Source: Aricia agestis
Taxonomy: Eukaryota; Arthropoda; Insecta; Lepidoptera; Lycaenidae
Length of the DNA stretch: 64,000 bases
Assembly: GCF_905147365.1 (NCBI RefSeq)
Contig: NC_056418.1
Span: 6,385,262-6,449,261 of the forward strand
Direction: 5' to 3'
Part shown: positions 20,862 to 32,871 of the stretch, piece by piece
Layout: every line of letters starts with the position of its first letter
Position numbering within the stretch: position 1 is the stretch's first letter
Translations under genes and position numbers: made by a program
Notes under the pieces: generated by a model
Told to the model about the DNA's origin: nothing
The model's input: the letters and a program-made list of their open reading frames with translations, nothing else
Database searches by the model: none

Positions 20862-22064
20862 CTGTAACAAAGAGATAAACTGATGATGAATGATGAACTT
20901 CTTATAAAGATTTACTGCTTGAGTCTTGACAAGTCTTGGCGCCGCTATTATGTGAGCTAACCTTTTACATTATTTGTTAACACTTCGATCTAAGTACTTG
21001 AACGTATCGGTAATTAGCAGCATAGTGTGCGAGGACCTTTATTGAAGTGGTTAAGTGATAGTAAATATATTTGCGGCGCGATGACGCGATCTGCGGACAC
21101 ACCTTTATCTGCTTAATTGCTAGATTAACTAGTTAGTTGTGAATACGTCTATTACATTTACATTACACATAAGTTTTGCTACTTATAGTAGTTGTATATT
21201 ATAGTGCATAGCTTAAAAAGAGTCTGTTGTTATGGAGGAAGAGTTTTCATGAAATTCTTTAGAAGCCCTAATGATTTGTAGAGTTCATACTAGACTTTAA
21301 TATCCAGTTATAGAGAATTAAACTAATTAAACTAATTATATTGCAAAAACAAAATAATATCTTGAGCCATTAACCATATAATTTATTTCCATACAGTACA
21401 TTATTCGTTTAAAAAATCTAAAACTCCTTGGGCACAATCATAAAATTATGATACACATAAAATATTACTCCGCAAAGCTATGCTCTTCTATTTGCAACTC
21501 GATCAATAAAAACTTTATGATCAATTGATCTAAAGTGGGGTCTAGTGAATAAAGGCCGGATCACAGACCCCCCTGCCCCTTCCTCCCCTTTTCCTCCTCC
21601 GGTTTTATTGGATCAAATGTTATTCAATCGAAGCAGGATCGGCGTCTAGACGGCGTCGGTAGAATTTGCGTTTGGCATTGCTTTCTTGTTAGGTATGTAT
21701 TAGACAGTGGCTCGCAAAGTTTGTTGACCGTTAAACTGTGCGCTGGAATATCATCTATGTTATGAATTATGATTGTTGGATAAATCTGTGGATTGTGATG
21801 TACGGAAAATATACGCTTAATTCACCCTGACTGCGCAAGAGTGCAGATTAGATGTGGAGAAGATTGTTTTAAAAATATTATGTTTGCGTTGTAATTCATC
21901 ATATTTTTGTATACTTACTGTAAAAACCTGAAGAACTGTACCCTATTTTGCTCCTCTCTAGTGACGCTTTATTCCAGCCACACAACTTTATTATAAAACA
22001 GAAGTTTTGAACGTGTTTATAATTTGTGAATTCCTTAATTTTTAAACCGCTTAGCTAGTTTTAT

Positions 22065-22371
22065 CCATAAAGTTAATATACCTAGCGGAATATAGCAATA
22101 ATCTCGAGCTGTTAAACGAAACCGAAATTGGTTTCATCTGTGTGTAAAAATATGTGTACGTATACACTTACACAAGCATGATTGAACATGATTTCTACGA
22201 GTATGAGATTAAATTGTCAACGTGCGGCACGTGCCGACTGGACGTCAAAAAAAGAGTGCTGCTGTCATGTATCACAGCTGGTCTCTTTTTACCACGCAGT
22301 GTTACTGATAGTGACATCTCTCTTGCTCAGGCCTTTGTTTCTCTATTCCGCTAGGTATATTAACTTTATGG
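22065..22371. mobile_element. Foldback/MITE with perfect 28-bp inverted ends
   Basis: CCATAAAGTTAATATACCTA (continuing GCGGAATA, 22065-22092) is exactly mirrored at 22344-22371. The interior has no recognisable protein. Confidence 0.7.
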
Positions 22372-22963
22372 TTTTATCCAAATTTTCTACTCTCTGGCTT
22401 TGGTATATCACATGGTCTTATCTACTTTTAAAATCAGTACCCCATAATTGTCAAAAGTTTGAGAAGCACTGATCTCGATGGAAATAGAGAGCAGTGACAT
22501 TTCGCGATAGTATGTATCGCCTGATAGATAGAGCCACCGCTATGAGTTCATTACTCATGCTATTTATACCGACTTTCCTACAAACTACAAACATACTAAT
22601 CCCCCTTTCAAGGTAGTTTTTGTGTGAGTTAAACTTAGGTGTGAGCGCTCCTGACTCGAAAAATCAAACATCGTCCTCCTCTCTTCACACTCGCTTCATA
22701 AAGGACCAGGTGAAAAAGGACGGCGCGGAATCATCGCCAAGTTAGTTTTACTTGAATAAAAGACGAACTTTATTGATTATGAAAAAAGTGTTTTGAGCAA
22801 ATTTAGGTTTTATCAATGCCTTTTTAGATATTAAAAAATATTAAAGAAAAGACAGCAAACTTCGAAGATTCAAGCAGAAATGTGTCTAAAACAAGGTTTT
22901 TTGTAAAAAAGAAACATGGAGCATTTTTTCAGTAATCGTGTTTTCGTCTTGAGTAATAATTTT

Positions 22964-23330
22964 TAACCGACTTCCAAAAAACGAGGAGGTTATATATTCG
23001 GCTGTGGATCTATATTTTTGTATGTTCGACCACTACTCCGCCGTTTTTGAACCGATTTTCAAAATTTTTGTTTTGTTATATTAGGTTTCACTCCAATTTG
23101 GTCCCATTTTCACAAAAGTGGTGATTTGATGATGGGATCCATGAGTAATCGAGGGAACTCCTCAAAATTTATATGGAAAGGGTTTTATGAGAAGCATCCT
23201 AAGCATATGCTACCAAAACGCAAGATTTTGCACCAAGGTATACTATGGTTCCGAAGATACTAAGAGAACTCCGGATTCCTTATAGATACAAGGTTAGGGG
23301 TTTAGGCGTTGTTTTAAGAACTGAAAACAT
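22964..23330 (+). repeat. LINE-type dispersed repeat (AACCGACTTCCAAAAAACGA)
   Basis: It begins TTTAACCGACTTCCAAAAAA and continues GAGGAGGTTATATATTCGGC, a very common lepidopteran interspersed sequence. A (CAT)n microsatellite follows at about 23347-23372. Confidence 0.6.
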
Positions 23331-23654
23331 ATGTTACTATGCAAATTACATTCATCATCATCATCATCATCACTACCATGTCAGGGTCACCAATGTCACA
23401 ACTCACATGGTTGTATATGAATACAATATACACACAACACCATAAAATATCATCAGTCATCACGTTATGTTCTTATTTATTTGGTACATTTCAAAGCGAT
23501 TTTAATACAAAATGTTGTTTCAAAATACATAATATTTCAAGTACCACAAAATTGAACGTAAGTAACAAATTCAACCTTTACTCCAGAGCGTAAGGCACAC
23601 ATTTGGGTTGGACTGAAGGAAATGGGGCACTATGGAAAAAAGACAAAAATTTTT

Positions 23655-23990
23655 CGTCAAAATTTTAACCTCTTATAACCACCCTTTTTGAACATACTAA
23701 TCGATAGGGGGCGCTAAGGGGAGTAAGAAAGCTCAGATAAACTTTTCTCAAAAATCAACCCCCGGCCAGATACAGGCCGATATACGAACCTCGTTAGTAT
23801 GGCGAAAATACTTAAAAAATTTTGACGACAAAAATACAACCCCCTATGACCACCCCTTTTTATTATACCCATCGATAGGGGGCGCCAAGGGAAGCAAAAA
23901 AGCTCAGATAAACTTTTCTCAAAAATCAACCCCTGTCGAATGACAGGCCGAAATGTGACCCTTGTTAGTATGGCGAAAATACTTAGAAAA
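23655..23990. repeat. Two tandem units of about 171 bp
   Basis: CGATAGGGGGCGC recurs at 23702 and 23873, and AGCTCAGATAAACTTTTCTC occurs in each unit, giving a period of about 171 bp. The units are diverged. No function is recognised. Confidence 0.7.
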
Positions 23991-24080
23991 ATTTGGCTAA
24001 GGTTTAGAAACCTACGTCAATTAAATGTTGGTGACATGGGTTAAGGAGGATTGTTTTGGGTGAGAAAAACTCCTACTTAC

Positions 24081-24156
24081 CGTTTCCACCGCCAGTAAAC
24101 TCTCCGTTTAGAAGAAATTCGCATTTGAGATATTCGTAATCTTCAGATAAGATCAT
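24081..24156 (-). CDS. Possible additional sog 5' exon (uncertain)
   Basis: On the - strand an open frame ends at a strong donor (GTAAGTAGG) in phase 1, exactly the phase that the exon at 20861 needs. It reads MILSEDYEYLKCEFLLNGEF then TGGGN. The acceptor (AAAACAG or CATTAG) has no pyrimidine tract, and the sequence does not resemble the VWC1 domain expected here. It could be an alternative first exon or chance. Confidence 0.25.
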
Positions 24157-24245
24157 CTGTTTTCTAATGTTTACGAAGTATTTTTAAGACATCTCAAGGC
24201 TGTGATGAGTGAGTCTTACTTAACTACTCAGCCACGGATACCGAA

Positions 24246-24272
24246 GGGGGGGGGGGGGGGGGGCTCGGGGGG
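24246..24272. repeat. Poly-G tract
   Basis: Eighteen consecutive G bases are followed by CTC and six more G bases. Prone to assembly error and potentially G-quadruplex forming. Confidence 0.9.
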
Positions 24273-24653
24273 CGCAGCCAAAACAAAAACAAACACAATC
24301 CAGAAAGTCCAAAAGTAGGTTAGGTTAAGTTGAAACTTAGACCACAACACCTAGAAAGGCACTATTAGTTACGAAAAAATATTTAATACTTTTTAGTTCA
24401 TATTATAAGGATGTTATTATTGTTTTTTACCTTGGAATTCGGTTTTAATTTTTTGTTAAAAATAATAATCATAAACTGAAGTTACTTGTGTCAAAAAATC
24501 AGTTTTCTAGACCTTACAGATTTTGAGATCTAGGTTTAAGTATGTAGTCAAGTTAGGGTCAGGTGCGCTCTTAAGGCCTAATTCCACCAACGCGCAACGT
24601 CTGTTAGTGTTCACAGCTTGTTAAAATGTCATGCTTTCTCTTTCATTCATATT

Positions 24654-25303
24654 TTAACGTTGTTAGTGGCGGCCGAAAAGGAAGATCTTCCGACCGAGCG
24701 AGATAGCATGCTCGGTCAGGCCGAAGCCCACTGACGTCATTTCAGACATTTGTATATATCTTGCCGTTCTCCGAAACTTCGATAGCGCGATGCAGGAATG
24801 TTAGGCGAATTGTGGGTACCGGCCACATCACTCCCCCCGAAGACCTGTGGTATTCTTCGATGCGCTTGTGTTGTCAGGTGTGGGCCGAAGCTACGCGTGC
24901 AATGACCAGGAGAGGGACCCCCGTGCTCTGCTTGTTGACCGGTCGTTGTAGCCTATGGCTGCCCCGTTCAAGCCAGACGCGGGTTCGACCGGCGCGGACC
25001 TCCAACGCGGCTTATGGTCGAGGCGACCCGGTTATGCTTGATGTCTGCTGACGTGGTGCGGGAGGGGCGGGGAGTGTTGATGATGATTGATGTCCAGAAG
25101 GATGCGTGTTCTTGTCGGTGGTCACCAATTTAACGTTGTTAGTGGCGGCCGAAAAGGAAGATCTTCCGACCGAGCGAGATAGCATGCTCGGTCAGGCCGA
25201 AGCCCACTGACGTCATTTCAGACATTTGTATATATCTTGCCGTTCTCCGAAACTTCGATAGCGCGATGCAGGAATGTTAGGCGAATTGTGGGTACCGGCC
25301 ACA
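24654..25303. mobile_element. TRIM-like miniature LTR element
   Basis: The 174-bp direct repeats at 24654-24827 and 25130-25303 appear identical base for base. They start TTAACGTTGTTAGTGGCGGC, end GGGTACCGGCCACA and include TATATATC. They flank a 302-bp non-coding interior. ATATT occurs immediately outside both ends (24649-24653, 25304-25308), a 5-bp target duplication typical of LTR retrotransposons. No gag or pol is present, and no clear primer-binding site is recognised. Confidence 0.75.
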
Positions 25304-25651
25304 ATATTATTATAAAAATTAAAGAGGAAACGTGATACAAATTCGAGCATAAACTTTAACAGTCGTTGATGAAATTGGACCTTAGTTACGTAATTCATCT
25401 GAGTTTACTACTGCTAATCTTTGTTTCAACACTTTTATGATTTAAGCCTTTCATTACTTACTTATTATTTAATTATCTAGTCGACCCGCGGGTTAAGTGT
25501 AAACTTTTGTAACTTCTCGTCATAAGGACGTTATGTAGCTACAATTTAAGGATCTCATTAGTTACCATTGTTTGCTAGAAGCACTATTTCGATGTCATAA
25601 CAATCATGACAAAAACTTTATAATGAATTGTATATATAGTATTATCATTAC

Positions 25652-26014
25652 CGCCTTTTAACACCTTCGTGGTCCAGTGGTTCAGAGCTTGGCTCTTGAC
25701 TCGGAGGTCGTGGGTTCGATTCACGCGTTGGAAACATGTTATTTCCAAGTTTGGTTAGGATAATGCAGGCTGATCACCTGATTGTCTGACAAGTAAGATG
25801 ATCCATGCGTCGGATGGGCATGTAAAAAGTCGGTCCTCTCTTCTCTCGCCAGTCGTGTCGGTCTGCCGTCCCACTGGGTTATGAGAGTAAAGGAATAGAG
25901 AGTGCTCTTGTGTACTGCGCACACACTTGGGCACTATAAAATTACTCCTGCGTAGCTGACCTGCTTTCAATGAAACCGGCCACCGTCACCGAAACCGGTG
26001 TGGGAGCTATTATT
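25652..26014 (+). mobile_element. tRNA-derived SINE with 11-bp target duplication
   Basis: The 5' head has Pol III A-box TGGTCCAGTGG and B-box GGTTCGATTCA. ATTATCATTAC occurs exactly at 25641-25651 and 26015-26025. The element ends in TTATTATT. It is 363 bp. The head is tRNA-like but not a functional tRNA gene. Confidence 0.8.
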
Positions 26015-27474
26015 ATTATCATTACGTTTCACTTTTGTCATTTGAAGGTGGTTTTATAGGCTCTATCACATGCCCTTTTATTAGAATTGCTAACTTTTTG
26101 TGGATAGGTAGAAAAATCACTTGTTTCAACTTCATGTAGCTATCTGAATTAGTGGCGACTCACCATATATAATTAGATATCACTTATAAGAGTGAATGAA
26201 AGTGGAGCTAAACATTTCAATTCGATTCGTGCACTTTTATTAAAAGCACAAGGAAGTTATTAATATAAATATGACTGACGAACGCTAAACTTACTGCGCA
26301 TATTTATCCCGTGATTGATACGAAAAATATTTTTCTGGAATTCTTTAAAAAATTAAAAATTAATCGTCTCTAGTATGTTTTGTGACAATCATTTGGAGCT
26401 CTGCCACGGCGAGATCAAAAATAATTTAAGTTTTATTTAATATATCATTATTTACCCAGGTGTTCGTGGATCGTCACGTTCTTTGAAAATGTCATTATTA
26501 TTAATAATAATAAACAATTTTAAAGTCTAAATTACATATTTATTTTTATTTAACAAAAAAACCTTAAGAGTGCTTTACATGATACTAATGTTAATCGAAA
26601 GTAAATTTTAGTAGCTTTGAATCAAATAGGAATAAAATTATCAAAACATCAATTGAGATATCTAATAATAAGCAATCACAAAATTAATGAAAATTAGAAA
26701 AATAAAGGACAGGAGATAAATAATAAAAAAGTAGGAGCTGATTTCAAGTTGAGTCATTATCATTCATTATTATTGTGTGGTGGGAAAAACATTAGTTTAA
26801 ATTAAAATGCGACTGTTGGTGGAAACATCCTGACATCATAACAAGATTTTATTGAATGAAACACAACTGCCGGAGTCCTACTCAAACTGGCTAAATGATC
26901 TGTAGTGATGAACACACGAGAAAATAAGTCAATAAACGAAAATATTGTATAATACTTCCAATAAAATACAAAAATAATAAACTAAGTAGCATTTCCGGAA
27001 GTTTTGTCTTTGCTTACTGTACTAAGCGACAGAAACAAAACTGTTATAATATTAAGCTTTTCTCCGGTGAAGCGATTGTTATCCAAGATATTCCATAAAA
27101 TAATGATAGAAAAATGTTTAACATTTTAGGCATAACAATAATATGTAATGTCATTACATCGTCAAATTGCTCTTTTGAACTACCTACACTGCTAGAATCA
27201 TTAATTTGGCAATGGAAAATCATGCTAGTAACCTAACTACCTACATTAAACTAGATGTTACTTAAGCAAAAACTATTAAGAAACGTAATTCGCTTTACGA
27301 TTGGACAACTAATTGCTACTGGGCTATAAAGTTTGCTAGTGTCTACAAGCTTTAAATGGGAATGTTATGCAAACATGCGTATAAAATATAAAGTTTTTAA
27401 GTCGCTGTGCTTGTTGCCAAAATCCTTCGAAACGGCAGAATTGATTGTGTTAAAATTTTTTGTGCTTATCCTGT

Positions 27475-27541
27475 CGTGCACAAGAATAGGTAGGTACCAG
27501 TGAATCAGACCGATTCACTGGTACCTATTATTTGTGCACGA
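27475..27541. repeat. Short hairpin
   Basis: GTCGTGCACAAGAATAGGTA and AGGTACCAGTGAATC are mirrored by GATTCACTGGTACCT and TTTGTGCACGAT. Function unknown. Confidence 0.5.
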
Positions 27542-28191
27542 TATTAGTATCTAACCAAACAGCGCATTTGAATTGAAAGTCTGAAAGTTGGAGGTTCTGA
27601 AACGACCTAACACTACAACATCTGAAATGACAACTCCTCGTTTAAGAGATCTTCCTTGAGGCTAAGCATATTCCCATGAAGCACATGACAAAACAACGTA
27701 TGCCGGGCCAGCTAGTGTGTTTATATTTGCGCATTTGATATGTGTTTTACATAATATAAATACGATTATGATCTAGCGCAGGCGCCGACGATCATAACTC
27801 AATCTGCGCATTCATTTGATGCTCGAGACAGTCCTAAATTTATTGGTGGGTGGCGCCACTTGTGACGTGTGAGACTAGCCTTATAGGCCGTGCACAGATT
27901 ATTATTTATAGCTGTACCACAGAATACATATTAGTACAAGTAGCTTACTATGTTGCATCTATAAAACTCCTATACAATGAAATATAATAATAATATTATA
28001 GAAACTGCCAACTGGGTATGTTATAGGGATTTCATGTAATCATCCAATTCTTCATGATTTTTTGGAATGGTGTCTTTATGCACAGTTATTTGATAACTTT
28101 TTATATCGACTTTTAATCAAGTTACAAAAATATTGTACTCACTTAAAATACTTCGTAAAATATAAAATCTTAATACATATTATGATATAGT

Positions 28192-28441
28192 GTGTAACAA
28201 AAATAAGTGATAATATTTTAGGGTGTGTACGTGTTCCTTGTAGAGAGTTCACTGTGAAAGCAGCAGCGCTGAAAGACGAAAAATTTTTTTCACTTTTGTA
28301 TGGTCAAGGGCCCGAGCTTCACGAGTTTCCCCATACAAAAGTGAAAAAAATTTTGGTCTTTCAGCGCTGCTACTTTCACAATGAACTCTCTACAAGGAAC
28401 ACGTACACACCCTAAAGTATTATCACTTATTTTTGTTACAC
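28192..28441. repeat. Long hairpin element H, copy 1
   Basis: It is almost fully palindromic over 250 bp. The ends are GTGTAACAAAAATAAGTGAT and its complement. Arms contain GTAGAGAGTTCACTGTGAAA and CAGCAGCGCTGAAAGAC. The loop includes GGGCCCGAGC. Another copy is at 57152-57399 and a diverged one at 50475-50655. Confidence 0.85.
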
Positions 28442-29217
28442 CCTGTCTAAAATATTTGTTACAATCATAGTGTAATTTTTAATTCAAAATTTGCAACTGG
28501 TAACAGGAAAATCGTCTGAACTATAATTTAATTTTTAATAAGCATTAAATAATAATAGACCACTTTATTCTTTTATCGTAGCAATTTAACATCTCATTAG
28601 CATTTTATTTCTGCTCGTTTTTGCGCACGTAGATTCTTCGTGTATAGCTGCCCTAATAAACCTATTAATAATTTCAAAAAAATGTAAAACAACTTTGACA
28701 TTGACTTTGGATTATTTCTGCGATTCATCAAAGATAATGTAAAATTTAAAAAATATGTGAAAAATATTCGCGCTATTTTTGCTGCTTTTGAATTGTTAGC
28801 ATTCCTACGCCCTTGCTATAAATCTGTTCAGAAATTCGCAATGGAAAGGAATTAGAAAGGTAACGAAAAGTTTTTATACAACTGTTAGTTCAGAGTTTTA
28901 AGCACATAGTCTGTTGATTTTGTTTTATTATCTGAAAACTTCTTTACCACTCCTCTACAGCTGTTATAGAAGTATCGCCCTTTTAACTTTCAAGGCAAAA
29001 TAATTCTGAAACTAAAGCTACTTACTATACTAACTGAGCTTAAAAGACTACCTTCAAATTCACTAAAACAAACAAGAATATTTTTGACGCGTGGATGACG
29101 TCATTAAAAATGAACATGCAAATAACAAGGGGCATTTTTGTATGGGACCCGTACCCAAGCTGTAGCACATCCATACGTCATATTAAATCAGATGAAAGTT
29201 CTTGAAAAGCTTTGACG

Positions 29218-29490
29218 ACCTCAGCTGTGGCTCAGTGGTTAAGGGCATGGTTAGCGCTCAAACCGGGGGCCGTGGGTTCGAATCCCACCGACGGAACAAA
29301 AAGTTTTCAATGTTCCTGGGTCATGGATGTTTATTTAATATGTGTATTATATAAAAAATCTTAAATATATGTATAGTATAAAAGTATTAAATATCTTTCC
29401 GTTGTCTTGTACCTGTAACACAAGTCCTTCAGGTAGTTAGCACGAGGCCAGACTGACGTGGTGTGAAGCGTCCATAGATATTATTATTGT
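29218..29490 (+). mobile_element. tRNA-derived SINE, family S2
   Basis: A-box TGGCTCAGTGG (29228-29238) and a perfect B-box GGTTCGAATCC (29275-29285) are followed by CCACCGACGGAACAAAAAG and a body ending GTGTGAAGCGTCCATAGAT. The same element is inverted at 44822-45089. Confidence 0.8.
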
Positions 29491-29608
29491 TATCATAGAT
29501 ATTATTATAAAGCTGTACATTTTATTGTATGACGTAAAATCTCTAAACCATGGTAGAAAAAAATTAACCAGGGCAGATTGAGGTAAGAAAAAGTCACAAA
29601 AAATATCC

Positions 29609-30185
29609 TGTATTATTACATCAATTTATAATGTTGCTGGTAAGGAATCGTTTCTGGAAAGTAATCGTATAATGTGGCAAACTTGAGGAAAGTGTTATAT
29701 TTTATTTAGTACATTGTTTCATATTTTAAAGAAATGTACTATGGGTAAACAATAAAACCTTAGAAATCTAACCTTTCCTGGATTTTACCGTATATTGTTA
29801 GAGAAATTGTTTATAATAATTAATAAGCAATACTAGCGAATGGTGCAGTATACAGAATGTCTTATTTTTCCCAAAAAAAAAAAAAACATCCTGTTAATAC
29901 AGATGTTTTGTTTTATTTTGTTTTGTTTAATTTAATACTTAATGGTATTAAATTAATTTGTAGTGTTGCTAGTAAGGAATAATTTCTGAAAAGGCAAACT
30001 CAAGGAAAGTGTTGAATTTCAATAAACTGCTTCATATTTCAAAGAAATGTTTGAGAAAACAGTCAAATATTATTATGTTGAATGTCGAACCTTTGCCTGA
30101 TTTTTTCGTTTAAGTACTATCATTTTGGAGAAATCGTTTATAATTTTTAATTAGTAATACTAGCGCATGGTTAATATTAGTTTTA
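29609..30185. repeat. Diverged tandem duplication, period about 330 bp
   Basis: GTTGCTGGTAAGGAAT (29634) and GTTGCTAGTAAGGAAT (29965), AGGAAAGTGTT in both, and TACTAGCGAATGG (29833) versus TACTAGCGCATGG (30159) show two related consecutive units. Confidence 0.65.
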
Positions 30186-30454
30186 AATACCAGATAACCA
30201 ACTTACCCAAACGGCGCCACATATTTTAGCAAAACGTATAATGTATGATTTTAAGTACTTAAACACAATATTCGCGTTCATAAACTTAGTTGTTGACACT
30301 TGACAGTATTAATATTTACTGAAATTGTCGTTTAAACTAATCAGTTTTGCCCTCGGCCTCATTTGCTTTGAATTAACTTTATTAGTTACTGTAAATGAAT
30401 TTTAGAAAGCCAATTTTTTATTCAACAAAGTCATTCCTATAGCCAAGGATAAGT

Positions 30455-31151
30455 TATAGCTTGTCAAAAAAGAGTAGACGCTGAACATAACTTTTAAATC
30501 ACATAAAAAGTACAAAAACCCAATTATTGCAAACAAAAAATGTGTCATAACGTTATAGTACGGGAGCCCTAGAACATTTTTTTTTATTACTATCAAGCAA
30601 ATTTTTGTGAGTAGATTTCTTTTGATAAGACGTACAACATTTTTATCTGCGAAAAATATTGAAAGTGGTAGCTAACAGAAATAAAAAGGATTTCATACTT
30701 TGATTTGATGGTCCTAAAAATATATGGATTGTTCTATTTGTAGGACTCTATTTGTTGTAACCCTAAAACGGAACCCTAACCAGCAGATTTTTTGTATATT
30801 GATAGGTTAAGAGTTATATAATTTAAGAGTAACATTGTCCTACAAATAGAACAATATATATTTTAAAACCATCAAATCAAAGTATGAAGTCCTTTCTATC
30901 TCTGTTAGCTACCACTTTCGAGATTTTTCGCAAATAAAAATGTTGTTCGTCTTATCAAAATGAAGCTACTCACAAAAAATTAGCTTGATAGTAATTAAAA
31001 AAAAAAATGTTCTATAGCTCCCACTTCTTTTAATATTTAAGGTGTACAAACGTTCTCCGTGAAAATATAAGGCGCAAAACTACCTACCATTAATTGATCG
31101 TGATTATGTTTGGAAAATTTATTTCAGCGCCTACTCTTTCTTGACAGACTT
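30455..31151. repeat. Large foldback element (about 700 bp)
   Basis: TGTCAAAAAAGAGTAGACGC on the left corresponds to GCGCCTACTCTTTCTTGACA on the right. An inner arm (30562-30760 against 30835-31022) pairs GGGAGCCCTAGAACA with TGTTCTATAGCTCCC and GGTAGCTAACAG with CTGTTAGCTACC. No ORF of note. Confidence 0.7.
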
Positions 31152-32801
31152 TACACTGTACAGCCTATACACATGCGTCACCGACTATGATGATACCATA
31201 ACAAGGCGCTTCTACCATAAAAAACTCATACCATAAAGAGTGATACCATATAATACGGATGCGTGTAACCGCTCCTTAAGTTACTCCTCTCCGACGAGTT
31301 TTCCGCCATGATGTAACTTGGCGCCGGCGCCATCAGCGGACACCGCGAATAGACTCTTACGACTTGCGACAATCATTAATTTATGAAACTAAAACCCCAA
31401 TAAAGACGATATTTAACGGTAGCTATCAAAATAATGCTGATAATTTATGGCTTTCACATTTATTAGTTGAGCCTACGACTTTTAGTTCGTCCGACATATC
31501 GTAACGACTGTATGTCGTTCCGGTTTCAAATAAAAAATGTCATAAAGAGGCGGGTCTACATCTTGCACACCTTATACTCTACATATTTTTAAATATGCAT
31601 ACGTACAATGCTAATGTCTATCTGATTGGATGGATCCCTAACATCAAAACAATTTTATTTAGCTTATCATGATAATGGCGCTGAATGATCACGAAATCAT
31701 CAAAAACACATTCCATCAATTGATTTATAGCTGCATTTTTTATTGTCAATTTAATTTTGCGACGTTTTCATGCAAGCACGCCATTTTAATTCACGATACG
31801 ACTTTTTAAAATTGAAACAACGCTCATTTTAATTTTAAAGCATGAAATCTTAAATATTTTTAGATTAAATTTACTGAAAGTGACAAACCATCACAAGAAT
31901 GATTGCTAATTTTATAATCAAAAAATGAATCGTAAGTTGTAAAATTTTAGTAATGGTATATTTTGGACTTAGTAGGACCAAAGAAAATATTTAGTTACCA
32001 CTAATGTCTGCTTCAACAAAAATTAATTATGATAGATCTACGAATAATAAAAACTAAGGAAACATAACTCCCATACTATTACCGTTTTAAATTTGGTTCC
32101 TTTCGAACTGTCATGTAACGTCAGCCTGATACCGCTCGCGCTCAAGGCCACCTAAATTTTGCAAATGTATTGAATTAATGTGTACTTAAGGTACATTTTT
32201 TGACAAGTACTGTGGAGCATGTTTTTTGACGGAGTTACTCTTCCTTAGTTTTTATTATTCGTAGTGATAGATGTTACAAAATAGGCGTTATTATGAGAAA
32301 AGTTAGATATACAATGTAACATAATAATTGAAAAAGTGCATATTAATGAGCCTCACTATGGACTAATAAAGTGTATACTATGATCCCGTAAAATAGTACG
32401 ATACGATAAAAACTAACGATAAATTAATTCAAACCACAATATATTGTAATATAGTAGCATGTTTAGCGCTCATTCATATTAATGAAGATTGGAATATTGG
32501 TAACTAATAATCAATATGTACTATGTACCATAAAATTAAATGGTAAATGGTACTTATCGATACTTAGATATGAAATTAATAAACGTTATGGACAAATATT
32601 ACTAAATACTAATAGTTATTTAAATTCTAAATCGACATCAAAAACAAACAGAAGTAAATTGAAAGGAATGGGAATGATTAAAAACTTCTAATTAATACAA
32701 AATTCATACTGTGTATAAAATTATTGTATTAGTTCAATCTTGTGTCGGATACGTTATAAACTTATAACAGTTATTTGACAGATAAAATACATTGTACGAA
32801 G

Positions 32802-32871
32802 ATTCGTGCTATGAGACGATACCATTGGACGATACACGCAGATCGTCCAATGGTATCGTTTTAAGCACGAA
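32802..32871. repeat. Short hairpin
   Basis: ACGATACCATTGGACGAT is perfectly mirrored by ATCGTCCAATGGTATCGT, with an outer TTCGTGCT / AGCACGAA pair. Confidence 0.6.

Noticed and set aside
22154..22472. Two + strand frames of 66 and 96 codons
   Set aside because: They lie inside or across the boundary of the foldback element at 22065-22371 and match nothing.
23347..23445. Histidine-rich reading of an open frame
   Set aside because: It is produced by a (CAT)n microsatellite.
25668..25740. tRNA gene
   Set aside because: A- and B-boxes are present, but the sequence does not fold as a cloverleaf with intact acceptor stem and continues as a SINE with target duplication.
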